Assembly: GCA_003254905.1 (NCBI GenBank) | Contig: QANU01000987.1 | Coordinates: forward strand, 325,438-389,437 | DNA from: Nissolia schottii | Taxonomy: Eukaryota > Streptophyta > Magnoliopsida > Fabales > Fabaceae | Reading direction: 5' to 3' | Length of the DNA stretch: 64,000 nucleotides | Shown here: positions 57,918 through 64,000 of the stretch, piece after piece | How the letters are laid out: every line of letters begins with the position of its first letter | Numbering within the stretch: the first letter of the stretch is position 1 | Position numbers and translations under genes: made by a program | The notes under the pieces: model-generated | Databases searched by the model: none | Told to the model about the DNA's origin: nothing | Seen by the model: only the letters and a program-made list of their open reading frames with translations

Positions 57918-60900
57918 CGGGGTTGAGGGGAGAGTGTGTGATGCATCCACCGTACACGTGGCAGCATCCTGTGCCATATAGGTCCTCTAGCCTGACCTGT
58001 ACCAAAATCTATCCCCACGTCGACGTCGTTTTCATCGCTCCTCTTTCTATGGTCTACACCATTTCTTGCATCGTATTCCTACTTTTTTATTTTTATTTTA
58101 ATTAAATAACATTTTTTTATTCGAAAGGGAATCAAGAATTAACTTATTTATACTTTCAATAATTTGTTTTCATAAAATATAATTCTTATTGATATAATCG
58201 TTCAATTACATTGAAATAATGGATTATATTTGCAAAGCACTCTTAACACTTTAGTTAGGAAGACACAAATTAAAGAGGTTATAGAAAACAATGGAAGAGA
58301 AGTTGTGCACCTGTTAAGAGACAAGATTTTTATGTGGTGGGAAATGGGATTCACTTCCTATAAACAAGGTGCGGGGATTGGAATCAAACCGATAACCTTC
58401 ATGTGATTCCCTCCTGTAATTAGCATGATTCTATTAAAGGTCATCATCTCTCTTAAGAGTGTTGCTAGCGTTACTTTCGTGTTACTGACAGGGCTCAAGC
58501 GACCAAGGCAATAAAATTAAGACCCTAGAGAAAATTGAACTACCGCTAAAGCGGCGGTATAGAACCGCTTGAGTGGTCGAGCGACAAATAGAAATCTAAC
58601 TTACATTTGTTTTTGTCTTTTAGTAACCCTTGTATATATGTTATGATCTGAAGCTCATCCATATAGTTATATTTTTGCGTTTTTGAAGAGGCAGGCCCTA
58701 GGAGATCTCACCAACAAGGATTTGGGAGTTCTAATGATCAAAGTGAGAGAGGGGATCAATCGAAAGTTCTATTATGGTTATTTGTTATCCTATGTATTCT
58801 TCTTCTCTTTCACCAATTAATATTGTATCCTCTTCTTCAATAATGAACTAAACCCTTTATTCTAGGGAACCGATGTAGATTACAGTTTGACAATGTTATT
58901 ATAGTTTTCCTCATTATTCAATTGTTAATTCAATTCTATTAAGTTCTTCTATTCCTTAATGCTTATGTATGCTTGATCACCATATGTTTGTTGTATTTTC
59001 TTGCATGTAACTTGAGAGAGAAGGCGTGGGAGTGATTCTAGGAGGCTAAGTTGTCAAAATTGAGATCTTACGTAAGATCGGATAAGCAAAATAAAAATGT
59101 AAAATGTAAAATTATAATACGATTTAAATTGTAGGATCATTTGATACAAGTGATAATATTGGAATCTGTTGACCACTTTAAACTCGTAAGATCGCTTGAT
59201 TATAAGATATAAATTGAGATCTTACCAACATTGATTCTAAGTAGTTGAACCATAGGTTGAGCAACAATCTGTGAGGAATAAATGCGACTTATGTGGTCGA
59301 GTATGGAGAACTCACCCAATCGTTAATGATGTAATTAGATTGGGTTACACTAAGAGATCAGATAATCGCTCTATGATAAAGAGAAATGTTTGGCCTCAAG
59401 AGAGTCTAATAATTAAGAAATGAACTCCAAATATCAATTGTGAATGAACTAATAATTGGATAACTAGCTCTATAATAACGGAGTCATAGATAGTTGAAGT
59501 CAAGTGCCCATGAGTTTTTCCTTCATTTTAACAATTTATTCTCTACACTTTTGTTTAATAGCAACCAATCAACAATTAACCCCCTTTCCAACTCTTTCTA
59601 TTATTTTATTGCAGTTTTGTTAATTAACTTGTCGCCGTGGGATTGATACTTGAATCTAAACAACTCACTTTATTACTTGAGCAATCATTCGTACTTACTA
59701 ATAATCGTACCCATCATAAGTTAATGTATTATTTACTTTATACATTTAATTATATCAATTTTTATCTTCTCTCATCTCTTTAGATGTTATACTTTGAATT
59801 GTGTTTCTCAATATATATCTTTTGGGTGAAATGTAAAAAATCATCCTTAAACTTTGTCAAATGTACATCAAACTACAATCTCTCCCCAATATTGAACTTC
59901 ACCCCATTATAAGCTTGAGGGTGGTATAGTTTTAAACTTTTAAAGTCATTCAAACTGATTTATAGTTAAAGGTGAGTCATAAGGTAGTCCTTCCTTTATT
60001 TTGAAAAGGGAAGTTTAATAGTTTTAAAATTTGTGATATTATTTTATACTTTTATTTAATTATTATTTTTAAATTTGTATCTCTTAAATAATATCTAATA
60101 GTTAAAAGTAAATGGATTGCTAATAATCCCATTTTTGGGTGGACCACCTCATCACTCATCTTTAATTATGATGCTTGAATTTAACTCTGGAAAATATAGT
60201 ACTGTGGATGCAGTATTTTAAGAAATTGACCAAGGACAAGAAAAACAAAACATAAATCAAACAACACAAACTAAAATGAGAAGAGAGAAGAGCTGAACAG
60301 GCATGCTACAAACCGTGCAAATATTTAATAGTTTATTTCCGTCTTACTCAGAGTTATGCGACATTGACAAGAAACCCTCAATAATGATTAAATGTGATTC
60401 TTCTCAGAAACTCGTTTACACTATAATCTTGATACAACGAGCAACAACAACCATGTCCCAGCAAGAGCGGCGCAATGGAGGTAGTTGGGAGACCTCTGCA
60501 ACCCGCCCGCGGCTGGAGCAAAGAGGAAGATGAACATGAAGAGACAAGGTTGCGATAATGTTTATATATGGTCTCTTGTTGGGACAATTATTAAAAAAGA
60601 CCAATGTTACTTAATAAACACGCTAGGCCAATGACTAGACACAAAAAGTTAATGGTCCATTGCCTATGTCTTTGATCGATATAATTAAAAAGGCCCATCA
60701 AACTCACACATGTGCAAACGAAATACAATGGGGTGGGGCAGTCACCGACTGTGTTACAGAAAAACCCAAGTTTATCTTCTCACTTCAATACCATAAAATA
60801 TTTATTAAGTCCATATATAAATGCTTCTTAAAAATCTACACTTAACAACATATATTTAAAATACTCTCAAGACTCATATATCCAACAAAGTTCTCTGAAA

Positions 60901-62341
60901 ACAAATTCACCCTCAGGTTTGTGGGTGGAGTGTAAGAGAAGATTGAAGTTTAATTCTTCATTTTACCCGTATCTTTTTTACGTGAGATGCCCGCGTTAAG
61001 GTCAAAAAAAATGTCACAATTTCAAAGTAATGAAATGAAATATTGACCTTCTTTGAGTGGTTCCGTTCAACGCAATCTAAAACAAATATAGTTACATGAA
61101 TTTTTTGTCTAGGAGTAAACGGTGTCAGGATGATTATATATTTTGTTCTTTTGGCAAAATCCAAATTAAAACTAGGTTTAATTGGAGATTTGGAGAGATA
61201 TTGAATTGATAGCATGCTATGCGTGAAAATAAAATTAAAAAAAAATGAAAATGGAATTAAACATAAATAAACAACTATTGTTAAAATAAGATCCAATCTC
61301 TCCAAAAACTTATATCATTATTATGATGAAACATAAAAAATATTATCCTCATGATATATTTTATAATATTTTTATACAGACAGATTTTATTATACTCATT
61401 GCAGACAAAGTCCCTCCTTACAATTTTAATCTTTTTTTAATTGTTATAATTAAATAAAGATTGCATGAGCTTGGATCCATGCGTGTGTTTTTTTGGAAGG
61501 AGACGCAAGGGTTGCCGACTCGTCAGTCGTAAAGGAGGGGATGATGGATCCATCCTTCGACTGCTTCATCGTTTTATGGGATTGATGGTGGCTCAATTCT
61601 AAGAATTGCGATGAAGTTGTGGATGTTCTTGCTCATTGTATATGCCAGAAGTAAGATTCTAATAGGTGGCTTGATGATACGGTTTAACGGTACTTATCCA
61701 TCTTCATGTATCAAAATGGTTAAAATTTTGGGCGAAGCCTCAATTTCGTCGCTAAAATATCATTGTCTACTTAATCTTTAAAAAAAAGTTAAAAATTAAC
61801 ATAGATAATATTTAAAAAGATGGGGATTAATCAAAGCACTTTGAAAATTAAATGTGAAAGACAAATAAAACACTTTATTATTTTGTTTAAAGACTAAGTA
61901 GACAAGAGATATTTTGTTTAGAGACTAAATTAGGGCTCCGTTCGACATTTTATTTTTAGTTTTTTAAGTATATCTTTCTATTAGAGACAATTATGTTTAA
62001 ATATTGCAAAGTACTTAAACGTGAATGAGGACAAGTGGTCTTATGTTGTTTGTCCGAGAGGAGGAAAAATAAAAAAGAATACACAAACAAATTATCTCTA
62101 TCTCAAGGTTAAGATAGAGTCATGAGGGGGCATATGGCCAGATAGTTTGTGTGCTCGAATCTATGTGGTGGAGTATACTATTTAATCTTATTATCTTGTC
62201 TGTTGTGGTTTACAAGTTATTTAAGTGAGCTTATGAGATTAGTTTAGCAAAGCCAAACAAACATCCTGACAAGAAAAAATAAATTGATTAAATATACTAG
62301 TATGGTTGATAAATTTGAAAAAACAAACTCTTTTTTATTCA
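57918..62341. other. Intergenic, repeat-derived, no supported gene
   Basis: 58.48-59.74 kb may be old retroelement non-coding sequence: GTCGCCGTGGGATTGATAC near 59630 resembles the '...GTGGGATTCGATAC' leader text of some Ty3/gypsy elements (recalled, weak). At 61540-61660 the plus strand reads NCDEVVDVLAH, faintly like the end of a LINE RNase H. 60.3-60.6 kb has a GC-rich patch with short overlapping frames. None is firm. Confidence 0.4.
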
Positions 62342-62350
62342 TTTTTGAAT

Positions 62351-62643
62351 GAGTAAAACCCTCTTTTGGTTCTCTACTTATACCTAAATAATCACTTTTA
62401 CTCATATTTTTTAAAAAAATTGAATTTGGTCATTTATTTGTTAAAATGAGTCAATTTGATCATTTTTTTATTTAACCACATTTAAACAATGACATTACCC
62501 ACATTTAAAAAATGTGATAAATGTAAAATAAGAAGGGATCAAACTAACTAATTTTAACAAATAGATGGCCAAATTCAACTTTTTTAAAAATGAGTCAAAG
62601 TGATTATTTGAGTGTAAATAGAGACCAAAAGAAGATTTTATCC
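62351..62643. mobile_element. MULE-type MITE with 9-bp target duplication and ~110-bp TIRs
   Basis: TTTTTGAAT is present on both sides (62342-62350 and 62644-62652). The left arm begins GAGTAAAACCCTCTTTTGG; the right arm, reverse complemented, begins GGATAAAATCTTCTTTTGG. Both continue with AAATAATCACTTT, TTGAATTTGG(T/C)CAT and TATTTGTTAAAAT. The element is almost entirely inverted repeat with a ~65-base centre. A 9-bp duplication and long TIRs indicate the Mutator superfamily. Confidence 0.85.
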
Positions 62644-62652
62644 TTTTTGAAT

Positions 62653-64000
62653 TAAAAGGAAATTCTCCTCTCTTCCCTTTCTCACCTCTTCAAATTAATC
62701 CTCTTCGCGTTTTACAAATACATAGTCTGATTAATTTAAAAAATATTTTTGAATTTGTCAGTAAAAGTAAATAATATACATATGATTTAATTTGAGGTGG
62801 TTTTAAATCTATCAATAAAATATATACCTATAATTTTGTAATGGTTTTAAATTTATAAGGTAAAGATATATCTACGATGTTGGGCTGTGGTGAGGCTACA
62901 ATTATGGGTCCGTTGTCTTCTTCATCTGGTTTGTGCATCCATGTTGGCGAGAGAGGCTTGATCCCTTGATCCCGGATTGCAGAGATCCATTCTCGCTTTG
63001 GACCCTCCATCTCAAATTTGAAATGTCTTTCCTTCATAGAAAAGTAGCACGTCTCCTAATGGCTCCTAGTAAAGTTGGAGTTGGCTCCAACTTCTAGTAT
63101 CTGGCCATGGGTCGTAGTCCCTTTACTTTCCCTACTAAGCCTTGGTTCTTGATGAAAAACCAAGTGAAAGTGCTAGAAACAAGGAGGAATAAGAGAAATG
63201 AGTTGTTGCGGTTATGTCCCTACAAATGACATCAATATATCAAAATACTTTTAGTAGGTTTTGGGTTATCTAAGTGTGGCAGATGATTGAGAGGTTGGGA
63301 AAGTTCTAGCAACTGAGCAATCTTCCTCTTTCAGCATCTCCTTGCTTCAGTGAGGCTGAGAGTGATAGTGGGGAGGGGGCACCTATAGAGACTCTGATGC
63401 TTAAGTCAATTCATGCTCTAAGATACTATTATGGTTAGATGCCACACTTGACAACATATAATAAGACTATTTATAAGAAGAGAATCAAGTGCAACAACTT
63501 TCTTATTAAACCTATATAAGATTTATCTTTAAGTAGATAATTTTTTTAGCTTACTTGAGGATTAAGCCACCAAACTAGGGCGCAGCCAAGATGCCATGTG
63601 TGATCGGGTTCCAGGGTGGACTTAGAGTTAGACCCTACATTCCAAGCTAGTTTGGATCCTAGAGGCCCATATTTATAGTTTATAACAATTTTAAATTTGT
63701 CAATAAAAAATATACTTCCTGTTGTGTAGTGATTTTAAACTTATTATTAAAGGATATACTTATGTTTTTGTCATGATTTTAACACTGTCACTAAAATAGT
63801 AAAATCCATTAACTCATTATTAATGAAAATAAATATGTTATTTTTACTGATGTCGTGAGACAATTTATCGACTAATAACTTTTTATCTACTATTGGATGT
63901 GATTTTAAAAGAGCACACATTCCATTGAGATTCTGTATAATGGTGAATGAATAGTAGGTCAACACGATATACATAATGAGTATAAATAACATTTTTTTAA
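62653..64000. other. Repeat-like tail of the window (possible CACTA subterminal sequence)
   Basis: Motifs such as TTTTAAATTTGTCAATAAAA, TTTTAAATCTATCAATAAAA and TTTTAAACTTATTATTAAA followed by ATATAC recur at 62750-62870 and 63680-63790, as in subterminal zones of CACTA elements. No terminal CACTA was found inside the window, so an element may continue past 64000. The minus-strand frame 62828-63037 is not recognised. Confidence 0.35.

Noticed and set aside
57800..58018. Longer N-terminal extension of metallothionein copy 2
   Set aside because: The frame is open upstream but crosses the TATA box region; family proteins begin at MSxC, as at 57799.
60440..60530. Possible MYB/SANT fragment (reads GWSKEEDE in one frame)
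   Set aside because: Only about eight residues resemble a MYB helix; no further tryptophans or splice context.
1..64000. tRNA or rRNA genes
   Set aside because: No A-box/B-box cloverleaf or rRNA core sequence was seen by eye on either strand; a tRNAscan run would be decisive.

Overview
This is AT-rich nuclear DNA from a flowering plant, very probably a eudicot and possibly a legume of the soybean/bean group. The plant call rests on intron-bearing plant genes with GT..AG splice sites: BAHD acyltransferase, UGT72-like glucosyltransferase, three-repeat MYB, Tim9 and type 2 metallothioneins. It is supported by plant-type transposon ends (CACTA, hAT, MULE, copia). The legume call is an impression from protein resemblance and is not proven here. 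There is no sign of bacterial operons, CRISPR or organelle gene clusters.

Layout. 1-5524 is a degenerate nested tandem repeat: ~60-bp monomers grouped in threes (~180 bp), and these in a ~2-kb higher-order unit. 7164-9324 (-) is a three-exon SHT/HCT-like BAHD acyltransferase. 10.2-14.8 kb holds repeat debris: a short telomere-like block, a duplicated snRNA-type USE+TATA module, a CACTA end, a near-perfect 41-bp hairpin and a small TRIM-like LTR element. 15443-16858 (-) is an intronless family 1 glucosyltransferase. 20743-24382 (-) is a seven-coding-exon MYB3R transcription factor. 27.4-30.2 kb holds a CACTA-like element and a LINE remnant. 30963-32488 (-) is mitochondrial Tim9, with a MITE in its intron. 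35.5-38.7 kb is a cluster of broken gene pieces, including a CW14/DUF1336-like fragment and a caleosin/peroxygenase fragment. 43.6-45.4 kb holds two non-autonomous TIR transposons, one with an exact 8-bp hAT target duplication. 48745-49631 (-) and 56118-57799 (-) are two type 2 metallothionein genes in the same orientation. Between them lie copia pol/LTR sequence and an oppositely oriented solo LTR. 58-64 kb is mostly repeats, including a MULE-type MITE with a 9-bp target duplication.

How the genes relate. The intact genes are independent single plant genes, not an operon or pathway cluster. The BAHD and UGT genes both act in phenolic secondary metabolism and lie 6 kb apart, but nothing in the sequence shows that they cooperate. 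The metallothioneins are a local duplication that has diverged, including the loss of one cysteine. The most notable unexplained signals are the 12.8-kb hairpin, the duplicated USE/TATA promoter module without a recognisable snRNA, the three-level tandem repeat, and the chimeric gene-fragment block at 36-39 kb. All calls were made by reading the sequence; no database search was possible.
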